Shown here: positions 1 through 9,937 of the stretch, piece after piece
Numbering within the stretch: the first letter of the stretch is position 1
Layout of the letters: the number at the start of each line of letters is the position of its first letter
NCBI GenBank assembly: GCA_049999765.1
Contig: JBNGIQ010003306.1
Location: forward strand, 1 to 21,047
DNA: 21,047 bases
Source of the DNA: Phaeoceros laevis
Taxonomy: Eukaryota; Anthocerotophyta; Anthocerotopsida; Notothyladales
Direction: 5' to 3'
The notes under the pieces: generated by a model
Database searches by the model: none
Seen by the model: the letters and a program-made list of their open reading frames with translations, nothing else
Told to the model about the DNA's origin: nothing
Program-made: the position numbers and the translations under genes

Positions 1-97
1 GCACGGAAAGGCAGGGGTGGGAATGACAGGGGAGGGTAGTCGAGGGAGTGAAAGAAGAGGAAAAGGGGAAAGACTACTCTACTTCATCGTCTTCCTC

Positions 98-445
98 TCA
101 GTAAAGAACTTGGCTACAGAATTCACGCCCCAAGGCAAAATAGTCTAAACCACTGGCAGCGTAGTGTTCCGGTACGCTGCGGGCGGAAAAGGGGCTGGAG
201 CGGGTGTTCCGCAGGCCAATGGTGTCGCCTCTGACTAGGCCAGTGCCTGCAGGTAGTACCATCATCACACCATCTCGGGAAGGACTCACGGTAAGATTGG
301 GTCCGCCAATCCATGCCTGCCACCTTCCAGGTCGGGTCATGTGGATAACACCGTATCCAGCTGATCGAAGGGCAAACTGATTGGCTACTTCAAGTTTCCG
401 GGTAAATCTCGACCGACATACTTTATATGCGAAAACCCCAACATA
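98..445 (-). CDS. Unidentified open frame, about 115 codons
   Basis: The minus-strand frame is open from just after two consecutive TAA codons (451-446) to a TGA at 100-98. The first ATG is at 340, giving an 80-residue product, but the 35 codons before it are also open and look protein-like (AYKVCRSRFTRKLEVANQF), so the true start or an upstream exon may be missing. The product has no membrane segment or motif I can assign. It contains WQAWIGGPNL, VMMVLPAGTGLVRGDTIGLR and a C-terminal LDYFALGREFCSQVLY. Upstream, another stretch of the same frame (about 592-452) is also open. It could be an exon, a fragment of a decayed element, or chance in GC-rich DNA. No function is proposed. Confidence 0.25.
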   Translation of the reverse strand, partial: YVGVFAYKVCRSRFTRKLEVANQFALRSAGYGVIHMTRPGRWQAWIGGPNLTVSPSRDGVMMVLPAGTGLVRGDTIGLRNTRSSPFSARSVPEHYAASGLDYFALGREFCSQVLY

Positions 446-1041
446 TTATTACAGCTTCCGGGGAGGCGGAAAAAAATGGGGCCAGCAGACGACAAAAGTC
501 GCAAAAAGGTTGCCTGCCTGCCATGCCAGGGTACTATGACTAAAAAGGTGCTTGGTAGGCCCATGGTTAGGACCCACCACCCAGCTGTACATGGTCACTC
601 ATCACTGATGACGGCTCCAGCTTACCATCAAATGCCGTGGATACTACATCGTGCGGCTGGCAATCTGCAAAGGCCCGCGTGGAAGCCGCTCGCACCGTTA
701 GACCCACACGTGTGGAACCACGAGCCACTATAACACGCTGAGTATTGTAACCCATCCTCCCTCTACGGTCCTACCTTGGTTACCGGAAAACACGGTTCGT
801 TTTAGCTTCCCCGCTTCACAAGTTAACAACAACAATCTTGAATAGTGCGTTACATAGAGCCGGCTTTAGGCTGGTTTTCCATGTGCATGCCCCGGCCGGT
901 CAATAGAGACATGCCCCGTCAAAAACGCCCGCGGTGAACTTTGTTTCACCGTCCCGACGGGTCCCCGTGGAAATAGGGGTCACCATGTTTGCGTGGCCTG
1001 TCGAGGCCGACTCGACGGGGGATTTGCGGACAAGAAAGCCA
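446..1041. other. No gene seen; GC-rich intergenic DNA
   Basis: Only short overlapping open frames occur here on both strands, and none has a recognisable domain. From about 880 the sequence becomes rich in CCCGTC/GACGGG words, which continue into the tandem repeat that follows and may be a degenerate earlier copy of it. Confidence 0.4.
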
Positions 1042-1095
1042 GCAAGTTAAAAAGCTCGCAAGTTAAAAAGTAGGGAAGGCCGCAAGTTAAAAAAG
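1042..1095. repeat. Short direct repeat GCAAGTTAAAAAG, three copies
   Basis: The 13-mer GCAAGTTAAAAAG occurs at 1042-1054 and 1058-1070, and with one extra A at 1082-1095. The spacers are 3 and 11 bp, so this is a small irregular cluster rather than a regular satellite. Confidence 0.8.
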
Positions 1096-1223
1096 CCGAC
1101 GGTGGAGTTTTCGCGGGACGGGGCCTCATCCCGGCCCTCTGACGGGGCACCCGTCGAGGCCGACGGGGGCATGTTTGAGTCGCCCTAACAAGGGGACTCA
1201 ATAGGGGGACTCAATTTTGACCT

Positions 1224-1550
1224 GTCGCGACTTGGCCACGGCCAAGTCTGAGTAGGCCATGATCGTGCCACGGGTTGTCCGTCAATTTTTTTCGCATCAA
1301 AATTGAAGGGCCCCGTTGTGCCCTCCGATGACCAAGTTGGCATTGGTGGATTTTGGGTTTTAACTTTGTGGTTTAGGGTTTTATGGCTTTATATTTTAAA
1401 AATGCCGCACTTGGACTTGGCTGTGGCCGCGGCAACGAGCACCTTTTTAGGTGCCTGTGGCCACGGCCACAGCTGGTCCGTCAGAGGGCTCTGACGGACC
1501 GGCCGTCCGGCCGCGATGGGTCATAATTGAGCCCCCCCTAATCCTCTCCC
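1224..1550. repeat. GC-rich tandem repeat, copy A (about 327 bp)
   Basis: This is the first of two head-to-tail diverged copies. Landmarks shared in the same order with the second copy are GTCGCGAC at the start, CACGGCCAAGTC, GTGCCAYGGGTTGTCCGTCA, a T-run, GATTTTGGGTTTTA, GTGGTTTAGGGT, TTATATTTTAAAAAT, GGCCGCGGC, TTTAGGT, GCTGGTCC(G/A)TCAGA and an ATTGAG(G)CCCCC end. No coding potential is conserved between the copies. It may be part of an LTR or of an unclassified CpG-rich repeat; I do not recognise the family. Confidence 0.75.
1475..1500. repeat. Perfect 12-bp inverted repeat
   Basis: GGTCCGTCAGAG at 1475-1486 is followed after two bases by its exact reverse complement CTCTGACGGACC at 1489-1500. 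Copy B keeps a weaker version of the same palindrome near 1825-1850 (GTCCATCAG ... CTGACGGAC), so the symmetry is partly preserved despite divergence. Confidence 0.8.
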
Positions 1551-1893
1551 GTCGCGACCCCGTCACGGCCAAGTCCGACTTGGGTGTGACCGTGCCATGG
1601 GTTGTCCGTCAGTTTTTTTTGCGAGAACTTTGCAGGGCCTTGTCGTGGCCCTCCGACGGCGAATTTGCTCGTGGCGGGATTTTGGGTTTTACGTTTGTGG
1701 TTTAGGGTCTTATGTGTTATATTTTAAAAATATGCGCGGGCGGTTTTGGGTGACGGTGCACTATCTGTTGGCCGCGGCCGTGGCGAAGACCACCTCTTTA
1801 GGTCCCCGTCGGGCCGGGACGGCTGGTCCATCAGACGGCCCTGACGGACAACCTGTCCGGTCGGGACGGGGCTGGATTGAGGCCCCCTATTAG
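1551..1893. repeat. GC-rich tandem repeat, copy B (about 343 bp)
   Basis: This second copy starts again at GTCGCGAC and follows the order of landmarks of copy A through to GGATTGAGGCCCCC. It is diverged by many substitutions and small indels, which indicates an old duplication. Confidence 0.75.
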
Positions 1894-2187
1894 ATCACCG
1901 GCCCGGGCTACCACTTTTCCATGCACAACTCACTTGCAAGTGCCAGGTTCGGCTACTCGCAATTGACCTGGTCAGCCAAATCAAAAATAAGAGTCCGCTT
2001 ACTCACATGTGTTGATCTGCACAACAGTGGTACATACCAGGATGTGTTACATAGGCTAGTCTAGCATAAGCAGATGCCACATCCAGTCCTTGATGCTATG
2101 CTGTCAACAAACTATGGTTTCGAGTCGAGATCTGGCGGGAGGCATATTTGGCTTAAATCTTAGTGCATTGATTGTAGCTGCTGCCAG
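1894..2187. other. No gene seen; intergenic
   Basis: This stretch joins the GC-rich repeat to the first unit of the non-coding array. I see no open frame of note and no motif apart from the words just before the TATA-like box at 2188 (GATTGTAGCTGCTGCCA), which recur before unit 2 near 4501. Confidence 0.4.
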
Positions 2188-4080
2188 TATAAAATTGGTT
2201 GGGCTAGGAAGGGCCACATCATGCTTACCACCGATGTAATGATGGTTAGACAGATACTTTACAGTTTTTTAAGAAGCAGACCGGCTTGTGCACTGTTGGA
2301 CAGCCGTCTTTCATTAAAAGCCCCTAACAGTCCCCTGCATGTATATGATGAGTGGCTTAGGCCACTATCCATTGTGCTTATTCCCTGCTGGCCGTCTCCT
2401 GCGCTCTCAGTCTCCTCCTCTCTCAGTCTCACTCCCGCCAGAATGGCTTCTTCTTTGCTCAGTCTCACATGACCCCCCCCTCCCCCTCTGTTCTCATAAG
2501 CGTTGCAGAACCTATCTTCCTCCCTCTACCTCCTTGTCTCCCTTGTTGTGCAATATCAGCCCTCCTCCTTCTCTTCCATTGCACAGGCCTGCTGCCTGAT
2601 GCTGTCTCCAGAACCTGAATACCCTGCCGTCAGTTTTTTTTGCTACCTGAACTTTACAAGGACCTGGCTAGCTGCCACAATCCTTGAATGCCAACCCTTC
2701 TACCACCTTTTTTGTTGCCTACACGCCTGCTACCCCCAGTGCCCAGTATCTGAATACCCTACCAGCATCTTTACTGCCCTTTGGTGTTGCTTAAACAGCT
2801 CAGGGCTCCGGTTTTCTGCTGCATTCTTCGCTGACCATCTTACCTCTGCCCTGAAAAACACAAAACTCTAGCCTGGCCATTAGCACATAGGCGTTCTTTG
2901 GTGCTACTGTTGAAAGACAAGTGGAGTGCTACATACCAGTTCTGCGAAAATGACACAGTCGATACAGGAGGTTAAGAAGAAATTTTGTCTGCATGCTTTC
3001 TTTGAATTCCTGAAATTTGCTGATTGTCATGAAGTCTCTGCAACCTGTACAGTCTAAGAGAAATGCCTGCTGAAACATGCATACTTGCTGAATGCTATAG
3101 TTAGGACTAACATTTGCTATGCATGTGAAGATGCTTTCAAAATCTTGCACCTATCACAAAGGGAAGGGTTTGCCAAACAGCTGTCCAAAAACCCTTACAG
3201 TGAATGCACTTGGCACTGATGAGGAGTGCAAGAGGCCCGGGTCACCACCAGGTGCCCGCTGTGATCAGGATAAACCTACAACATGGGTTGGTAAACATGG
3301 GTTGGTAAACCCTATGTTGTGGTTTTTAGCAAGGACCATGTCCTGGCATTCAATTTTGCCAAGACCTAAATAGCTTTTTTGATATGTGAAGTATGTTTGA
3401 GAAGCAATGGCTGCTTGACCAGAACATGGTAATATTCCTGACTGGATTCCACAACCTGGCCAATGGAAAGGGTATGCACAATCAGTGGCATCTACCCTGC
3501 CCAAAAAAACCAGATAGCAAGGACATTATATGCTGAAATTGATAGTTTTTGTTGAGTAGACCTCTGGGTTCTGGTTTTCACTAGATCTGTGAAAAATCTA
3601 GCTATGCAAGGTCCCTTCGGCTGTTTTCTGTTGCTGGCCAGCAAGGCTCCTAGACATGGGCTCCCTCAGCAGACCAGGCTTTGGCTGAGATCAACCTCCA
3701 AAAGACTATTTGGAACATTCTTGCAGACCTGCAAGTCAAAGCCCAACACTTTGTTAGCCAACACGGCTACACAGCCAAAACGATGCCAACACGTCAAAAA
3801 GTGTTGTAAAAAAACGTTCCAGTCATTGCAAAACGAAGGGACCGCCACGACCTTGTTTCAATTGTTGTGTAGGCACTGGAAGTATCCTAGACCTGGTACA
3901 GGTGTTATCACCATGTCTTTTCTTTGATTCAAGGCAAGTCCTTGTCTCAAGGCAAATGCACGGCAGTTACCCCTGTTAGATGACATGGGCAACTGTATGT
4001 CTGTATGTCCAAAGCAAACACACACTTTTTCTTTGACGAGTGTCTGTGTGTTGCTAGTATGTGTGTGAAACAAACGTCAG
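2188..4080 (+). repeat. Non-coding repeat unit 1
   Basis: The order is: TATAAAA (2188-2194); a pyrimidine-rich tract from about 2380 to 2870, including a C-run near 2469; the three-hairpin core (3164-3256); a variable segment; then CAAGGCAAGTCCTTG (near 3933) and the TG/AC tail AACTGTATGTCTGTATGTCC-AAAGCAAACACAC at 3991-4025. A post-tail element near 4284-4313 (GGGATACAAGGTGCGTG) has counterparts after units 2 and 3. The open frames inside it, such as 2503-2871, encode low-complexity hydrophobic peptides dictated by the T/C-rich composition and are not conserved in the other units. I therefore read it as a non-coding repeat, possibly a transcription unit or a non-autonomous element. Confidence 0.55.
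3164..3256 (+). ncRNA. Structured RNA core, copy 1
   Basis: There are three consecutive hairpins. P1 pairs AAGGGTTT (3164-3171) with AAACCCTT (3189-3196). P2 pairs TGCACT (3205-3210) with AGTGCA (3225-3230) around the 14-nt loop TGGCACTGATGAGG. P3 pairs GGCCCGG (3234-3240) with CCAGGTGCC (3248-3256), imperfectly, around loop GTCACCA. The P2 loop and P3 loop sequences recur in the other four copies while the stems differ. Whether it is transcribed is unknown. Confidence 0.6.
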
Positions 4081-4686
4081 AATTTTTTGCAGGCAGTATT
4101 ACGTTACCGTAATGAATGCCAGAATGCATTATTATCCCTGGACAGACTTATTACAATAGCAGCACATGGAATGTTACCAACTGACGCAGCTTGGGTGAGC
4201 AAAGTTACAAACTTGTCCTTCAAAGTTACTGTGAGTGTTAAAAAAACTGCATTAGACCCGGTTTTTTGTTGACAACGTTATTGAAACAACGGGATACAAG
4301 GTGCGTGATGATACATAAGTGAACTAATGACTTTTTTATGCTAAATACGTTTGGTTTGTGCTTCATTGAGCTTCCAGAACATGACAGCGTATAGTCCAGA
4401 ACGGGTGTTATACTGAATACATTCAAGTATAGTGTGGCCCTACCAGTGACAACAATGCTGACTCGTCAAAAGGTACCTAGCACAAATCCCAAGCTATGAT
4501 GATTGATAGCTGCTGCTGCCAAAATGCTGAGTATAGCAACTGTTTTTGGGAGGGCATTCAAGCCTTGACGGCTTACCAGCCCCAGTAAAACAGATGGCTG
4601 ACTACGACTGGCCAAAGAGGACAAGGCCTGGCACATGAGGCAACCAAGAGGGCATACAGCATTGATATCAGACTACCATTTTTGGG
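4081..4686. other. Spacer between unit 1 and unit 2
   Basis: No gene is seen. A hairpin ATTACG-TTAC-CGTAAT lies near 4098-4113. The post-tail motif GGGATACAAGGTGCGTG (near 4290) and the pre-promoter words GATTGATAGCTGCTGCTGCCA (near 4500) are shared with other unit junctions, so this spacer is probably part of the repeating unit rather than unique DNA. Confidence 0.4.
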
Positions 4687-4694
4687 TATAAGAG
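4687..4694 (+). promoter_or_regulatory. TATA-like box of unit 2
   Basis: TATAAGAG is followed at once by CCTGACTG. The same arrangement (TATAAA then CCTGACTG) stands before the pyrimidine tract of unit 4 at 9289. This recurrence is the main evidence for a promoter. Confidence 0.35.
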
Positions 4695-5424
4695 CCTGAC
4701 TGGTAAACACCGTGTTGATCCTGCAAGATATGCAAACTCCCGCCAAGGACTTGTGGCTCGAAGGCCTGCATAGCCCGCTCAATTATTTTTGTCTCCCTCT
4801 CACTATGCTTAGCACTATTTAGACCCCATGCCTAGCCCTTCCTCTATCACTGCCTGCTGTTTCCCTCGCCTCACGAACCCCTCATGGTCTCGCAGTGCTT
4901 GTGCACAACCTAGGCAAGTACTGTTGGCCTTGGGATTTTCTGTCATCTGAAGTTGCTCCTCCCTCTGAGGCACTGACTGCCAGCTCTTGGTCACCTGCCC
5001 TGCTCAGCTCTCTGTGGCCCTGTGAAGTGTTCTGGTGCATAGGACTTGTACCTAAGCAGCAACAACAACACTTTTTTCACCAAGTTTGTGACCACAAAGG
5101 CTTCAACCTGGTCACAGACCAAAGGATCAAAGTCAGGTGTCCAATTGAGGCTAACAGCAGTCAGGGAGCACCTCATACAGCTCTTACAATGAGTTAGACA
5201 CAGACACAGGTTTTTCTGGCACCTTTTATTCACCTGAAAATGTTATGTTGCTCTTTCGTTGCTGTTTCCTTCTTGGCTTGTACAAAATGATGCCAACCGC
5301 TGCTGCTGTTGTTATGTATTCTTGCAAACACACAGTACAAGCTTTGCACAATTAGAAGTCATGATTTGAGTATGCTTTGCCGCATGAAGAATGAGATTTG
5401 TAGGTACTAATTCTGAGCATGAGG

Positions 5425-5527
5425 CCTTGCAGAACCTAGATCTACCAAGAGCTGCCAGAAATCTAGGCAAGGATCCTCTTTTGGTACTGATGAAGGAGGA
5501 GGGGAGCCCTGCACTCACCCTGCAGGG
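5425..5527 (+). ncRNA. Structured RNA core, copy 2
   Basis: P1 is the longest of the set: CCTTG (5425-5429) with CAAGG (5468-5472), and CCTAGAT (5435-5441) with ATCTAGG (5461-5467). P2 pairs CCTCTT (5475-5480) with AGGAGG (5497-5502), with one G-U, around TTGGTACTGATGAAGG. P3 is a perfect 7-bp stem, CCCTGCA (5507-5513) with TGCAGGG (5521-5527), around loop CTCACCC. Confidence 0.65.
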
Positions 5528-5720
5528 GTCTGCCTGGCCTTTGCGGTGGTTTTCGGGAAGGGCTGGTGCCCCTAAACCCGTCAGCTACCAATGCTCTCTA
5601 GAGTTTGCTTCTTTTTTGCTTTTACATGATGACTTGCCGTTATGAATTTGTTGGCTTGATGGTAACACCTGCATACATAATGCAGAGTGTTATCATCTCC
5701 TGCCAGAAAGCAAGTACGAC

Positions 5721-5739
5721 ACTGAAACATCGTTTCAGT
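5721..5739. repeat. Perfect 8-bp hairpin
   Basis: ACTGAAAC and GTTTCAGT are separated by only three bases (ATC). It lies in the variable segment of unit 2 and I found no counterpart in the other units. Confidence 0.7.
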
Positions 5740-6180
5740 CAAGTACATGAACAAATCTGCAATGGATACAGGCTCTATTGCCTCAAAAATCATGTGTTTT
5801 GACGGAGTACCCACTGCCACCAGGCCTGAACGACAGAAGATGCATCTGTAACGTTTCTGAAAGACGTTATTACTGTCGTTGATGTCAAGTCTTCGTAGCT
5901 TGTCATATCTTTAGAGCTGCCATGATTTTCAGAACTTCTGCTAGAAGATACGGAAACGATAGCCACTTCGTTAGTTACCCAGAACTGAAAAGTCAAACAT
6001 CACGATCCCTTGGCATACTAAGCCACCAGAACGATCTATGACGGTTAGGTCCCCATTTGGGGCAATGTAGGCATCACATCTCATCCAGTTTTTTGTTAAA
6101 CTGTATGTATGTATGTCACAAAGAACACACCATGTTCCCGTTTGTGTGCTGTGTGTCTAAAATGTGTGTATGTCAGCTGC

Positions 6181-7026
6181 ATTTCGTATGCATAAAAACT
6201 GGCAAGTGCTTTGATGATAGCGTGAAGGACAAGTAGTAGATCTACAACCATGGGATAGGAAATCATAATGACATAAGCTGACGTTAGCCCCTTAGCATCC
6301 ATGACGGATGATAACATGAGCTGCAGGCTATAGCAACCTGACTGGATAACGCATTGCTACTTTATAAAATTTTGTAGACTAGAAAATGCGGTTATTATAA
6401 GAACGGGGTACAACATGCGTTGGTGAGTACTGACAAGGCATTCAGTATGCAAACGTCACCACTGTTGATGCCTTTGCGGCAAAACAAGACAACATGGTAA
6501 ACGTAACTTCTAGTGACTTCCAGTCACGGCTGTCAAGCAGGATTGCAATGAGTGAGCAGCCACGTATGTGGACTTTGAATGCAGGGCTCGTTAAAGACTA
6601 TGGTCTAAAAAACGGGCCAAGTGACGACCAAATTCAGCAAGAAGACAGATGAGTTATTGCCCTTGCGGCTACACATGATGCTGATTTTTTGTCTAATGCC
6701 TAAATATCCCGAATGCACGACTAATGGATGGTTGCTGTTCTGTACGGAGAATGAAATACATGACAGCGTAGATTGCAGTCTGATTTTCCAGATCAAAACA
6801 AGCATGGTCTTAATGACCACAGGGCTAAAAAAATGACTGACAACCTGAGATGGTGGCTGGCATGGCCTTCGTGGCCTCGGTAATCTCACCTGATCATATA
6901 GGTGGCAAAGCTCCTTGGCAAGTCTCAGCCTCTCCATCTTCTTGCTCTATGATTCAGAATGATCCCCCTAGCACCCTCCCTCTCTCTATGGCACATTTAG
7001 TCCCTCCTCTCACATGTTGTCACAGC
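6181..7026. other. Spacer between unit 2 and unit 3
   Basis: No gene is seen; the open frames are short and unlike known proteins. The post-tail motif GGGGTACAACATGCGT (6405-6420) matches the junctions after units 1 and 3. Confidence 0.4.
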
Positions 7027-7034
7027 TATAAAAG
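7027..7034 (+). promoter_or_regulatory. TATA box of unit 3
   Basis: TATAAAAG is a near-consensus plant TATA box directly upstream of a long pyrimidine-rich tract. A start site would be expected around 7055-7065, which is C/A/T-rich. There is no transcript evidence. Confidence 0.4.
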
Positions 7035-8027
7035 CAGCTCAGCCTTCATACCAATCTCACAATCTATTTTCGCTCTCACACTCATTCCCTCCCCTGCCGT
7101 TGGTACTCTCGCGTAGCTCTTGCTCTACTTCGATTTCCTTCAGTGTCCTAGCTTCCATCTGCATTTCCAGACCCTAGGCTACCATTCACAGTCCCTGCTC
7201 CTTGCTCCTTAGCCTCCAGTTCCTTGATGGTGCTCACTTTTTCTTTAAACCTTACTCACATGTCATACCCGGGCTCCTGCACAAAGTCCTTGCCTCAGCT
7301 CGTCCCAGTATCACAGACCTACCTTTGCTTCTACTCAGTGTCCCTCTCTGTCTAGCCCTCAAAAACCATTCTTTTCTGTCCCTGGATTTTTCAGTCATAG
7401 CGTGAGTGTTGTCAACCCATACCCTGTCATTGTCGCTGGCCAAAATCTGCATGCTTGACCAGAAATTCACACAAAGTGTTAGATAGAGCCTGATTTTTGG
7501 TAGACAAGCACTATCTGGATTCGGTCCTGGTGTTTTTTTACAATTTTGGAATACAAAGCATGTCTCAGTCCGGTGGCTCTACTTAGCCTGTAAGAATCTA
7601 ACTCACCTGCACTTGATTTCTTGTCTTGAAAAGATACCCGTACTAATGCTGAGTCTCAGAGGCCTATGCTGTAACTAAAGGATGCATGATTCTGTTCCAA
7701 CTTGGGAACATGGGTCAAGTTGGTATTCGTAGCTGCCTTTGCTGAGAGTGTCTAGGTCGAGTCTGATGTTGGGCACCCCATTTCGAGGCACAACAAGAAG
7801 CCAGAGTCTAGCTCCTAAGAATAACCAGATTTGGAGTGCACCCAAGGGGTAACTTGAAAGATTCTGCTTTGGTTTTTTGCTGAATGCTTGAATGTTCCAA
7901 CTGTAAAAGGTCAGTTGTTGACCAGCCCTGTCACAAATTGAATGAAGAAAGTCAGCAACCATGTATTGTCATAGCTCTTCTACCTTGCTAATCATTTGCT
8001 AATTGCATCACTAATTCTCGCACTAAG

Positions 8028-8130
8028 CTTTGCAGAACTCGAGTCTGCCAATGGTCCACTAGAAACTTAAGCAAGGATCTTTCTTTGGCACTGATGAAGG
8101 GGAGAAGGAGGCTTGCACTTACCATGCAAG
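8028..8130 (+). ncRNA. Structured RNA core, copy 3
   Basis: P1 pairs CTTTGC (8028-8033) with GCAAGG (8071-8076), and CTCGAGT (8038-8044) with ACTTAAG (8065-8071) imperfectly. P2 pairs CTTTCTT (8079-8085) with AGGGGAG (8098-8104) using several G-U pairs, around TGGCACTGATGA. P3 is a perfect 6-bp stem, CTTGCA (8112-8117) with TGCAAG (8125-8130), around loop CTTACCA. Confidence 0.6.
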
Positions 8131-8660
8131 TGTCTGCTCTACTGAAATGGTGAAAAGATGGCGAAAGTGGTACCTTTTCTGCTATTCTTTTACACCGGTG
8201 CGATAACCATAACTAGAAGTTGCACAGTTTTAGGATGCATACATCAATTGTTGCATACCAGATCAGAGGGAAGGTCGCTGCAACCTGTTTGTTGTTGACC
8301 TGATCTTAAACGATCTCACAGTAATGACATTGAAAGCCAGCCCTTGGCTGTGCTAAAGTGAAGTTGTTTCGTGCTTTTTGGAAGACTTCTCGATCTCGTG
8401 TGCTGCTGGCTAGAAACACCAAATTCGTAGAACAATGTCCACTCGTCAAAACAGGGACTGTGGGTTCACTCCCTCTAGAGCTGCCCTTCAAAAGTCCTGG
8501 ACTCAAGCAAGTTCGGCAACTAGTCAAACGGACAGGACCAATCAGTTTGCATTTCACCTGAAGGGACCCTGGCAAAGGGCAATGTCACATACGTACATTT
8601 CAGTCGTCACACTCGTTGTCCAAACTCTTAAAAATACTAAAATCTATCTATGTGTGCCGG

Positions 8661-9288
8661 GAACATAATACGTTTGCATTATGTATGTGTGTAACTTGTT
8701 TAGTATGTCACTAATACTACTTGTGTAAGGACTGGATGCCATTATAGGTTGTCCATGAAGAAAATCCAACTTGCTGCAACCTAAGCATTTTTTAATGAAT
8801 AGCATGCTGTTGCGACCAAGCAAGCAAAATAATGCTAAGGCAAGTTACAACATGCGTGAGCCACTTGGCAGACAGCAGGTACGAGCTCCAATGTTAATTA
8901 ATTGGTATACAGAGGTATCTCAAAGCTTCTTGAGTGAAAGTAATTAGCATATGGCTTTTACTGTTCACAAGTGTGTGTGTGTGTGACTATTTGAGGAGGT
9001 TGACACGGTCCCATAGAGGGTCCCCCTCTTGCCCATTTAATATTGTAAGTGCCAAGACTTGGCATGGACTTAACATGGCCAGGTCTGGAAAAATGGCTGC
9101 TCATATTTATTGATGGGTACGCCAGCACACTGCTGGTGTGCTATTAGACTACCACATCACTGAGTATTGGTTCAGAACGAGATTCCAACAAGATTCTACA
9201 AGCCGTCACTTTGCCAATGAGCTCTTTTTTGCCTCTCACTTACCTCACAGTTGGACAGCAATTATGGAGCCTCTAATCCTAAGCTCGT
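8661..9288. other. Spacer between unit 3 and unit 4, with a GT microsatellite
   Basis: No gene is seen. A (GT)n run lies near 8970-8984. A 7-bp hairpin AGCACAC ... GTGTGCT lies at 9124-9142. The post-tail motif TACAACATGCGTGAG near 8846 matches earlier unit junctions. Confidence 0.45.
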
Positions 9289-9295
9289 TATAAAC
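9289..9295 (+). promoter_or_regulatory. TATA-like box of unit 4
   Basis: TATAAAC is followed by CTGACTGCC, similar to the sequence after the TATA box of unit 2. About 20 bases downstream is a perfect 14-bp palindrome, CTGAGTGCACTCAG (9311-9324), near where a start site would fall. Confidence 0.35.
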
Positions 9296-9937
9296 CTGAC
9301 TGCCTCACAGCTGAGTGCACTCAGTTGCTCTTGCTCTCATTTCCTGCCTCCCTTGTCGCCTGCTAGCCAACTCCCACGTCCCCAAGTTCCCTACCTTTGA
9401 GATGCTGCCTGCCTTCGTTTTTTTTAGCACTTGTTTCCCTCTGCCCGTCCTCCTTGCCCTCCATCATTCTCTGCCGGCTCTGCCCTCTACCCTGGTCCTC
9501 ACATTGACTTGTGCTATCATCCAAACTGCTGCCTCCCTCCTTCTTGCTGCCCATCCAGTCTCATTCTCTGAGAAGCAGTTATACACCTGCCCAAAATACA
9601 CAAATCTGATGTGAGCTGTCATGTTTTGTCTTTTCTTTGAAGTAGTCCCTGCTTGGGCACCTGAACTGCTGACCCTGGACACCTCTTACTACTGCACCTG
9701 AACATTTATTGCTTGGAGATCTGCTTCTGAGTCTTAACATCAACTGGTGGAGAAGGAGGTTACCTTGGCTACATCTCAACAATGACACAAGCTCAGGTTC
9801 AGGACTATTTGACTAGCTATTGGAACGTTTTGGAATGCTTGATACAATCTACAATGCTTGGTACAGTCTACTATGCATAGTTATAGGGTAGAGGTTTTAA
9901 CAAACTGTCCTGTTTTGCACAAGCCGGATTTTTGGGA

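Larger units (their letters stand above)
4687..6180 (+). repeat. Non-coding repeat unit 2
   Basis: The order is: TATA-like box (4687); a pyrimidine-rich tract from about 4785 to 5000; the three-hairpin core (5425-5527); a variable segment with perfect hairpins at 5721-5739 and 5850-5870; then the tail AAACTGTATGTATGTATG and AAGAACACAC (6098-6130). The post-tail motif GGGGTACAACATGCGT follows at 6405-6420. The open frame at 4895-5197 is not conserved in the other units. Confidence 0.55.
7027..8660 (+). repeat. Non-coding repeat unit 3
   Basis: The order is: TATA box (7027); a pyrimidine-rich tract to about 7400; the three-hairpin core (8028-8130); a variable segment; and a weak version of the tail (about 8586-8660, CATACGTACATTTCAG and TATCTATGTGTG). 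The post-tail motif AAGTTACAACATGCGTGAG follows near 8842. The coding-looking frames here differ from those in the other units. Confidence 0.5.

Noticed and set aside
2503-2871. 122-residue ORF in the pyrimidine-rich tract of unit 1 as a membrane protein gene
   Set aside because: Its Leu/Ser/Phe/Cys-rich, hydrophobic composition follows from T/C-rich DNA. The corresponding tracts of the other units do not encode a related protein.
3205-3256. A tRNA, a tRNA-derived SINE head or a box C/D snoRNA (TGATGA)
   Set aside because: There is no cloverleaf with a T-loop or A/B boxes, and no terminal-stem C/D box pair. The 14-nt P2 loop and 7-bp P3 stem do not fit these families.
3202-3260. A short conserved peptide starting at the ATG of CTGATGA in the cores
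   Set aside because: Translating from that ATG gives unrelated peptides in the five copies, while base pairing is kept. Conservation is at the RNA level.
9315-9614. 99-residue hydrophobic ORF in unit 4
   Set aside because: As for unit 1: composition-driven, starts inside a palindrome near the putative start site, and has no conserved counterpart in the other units.
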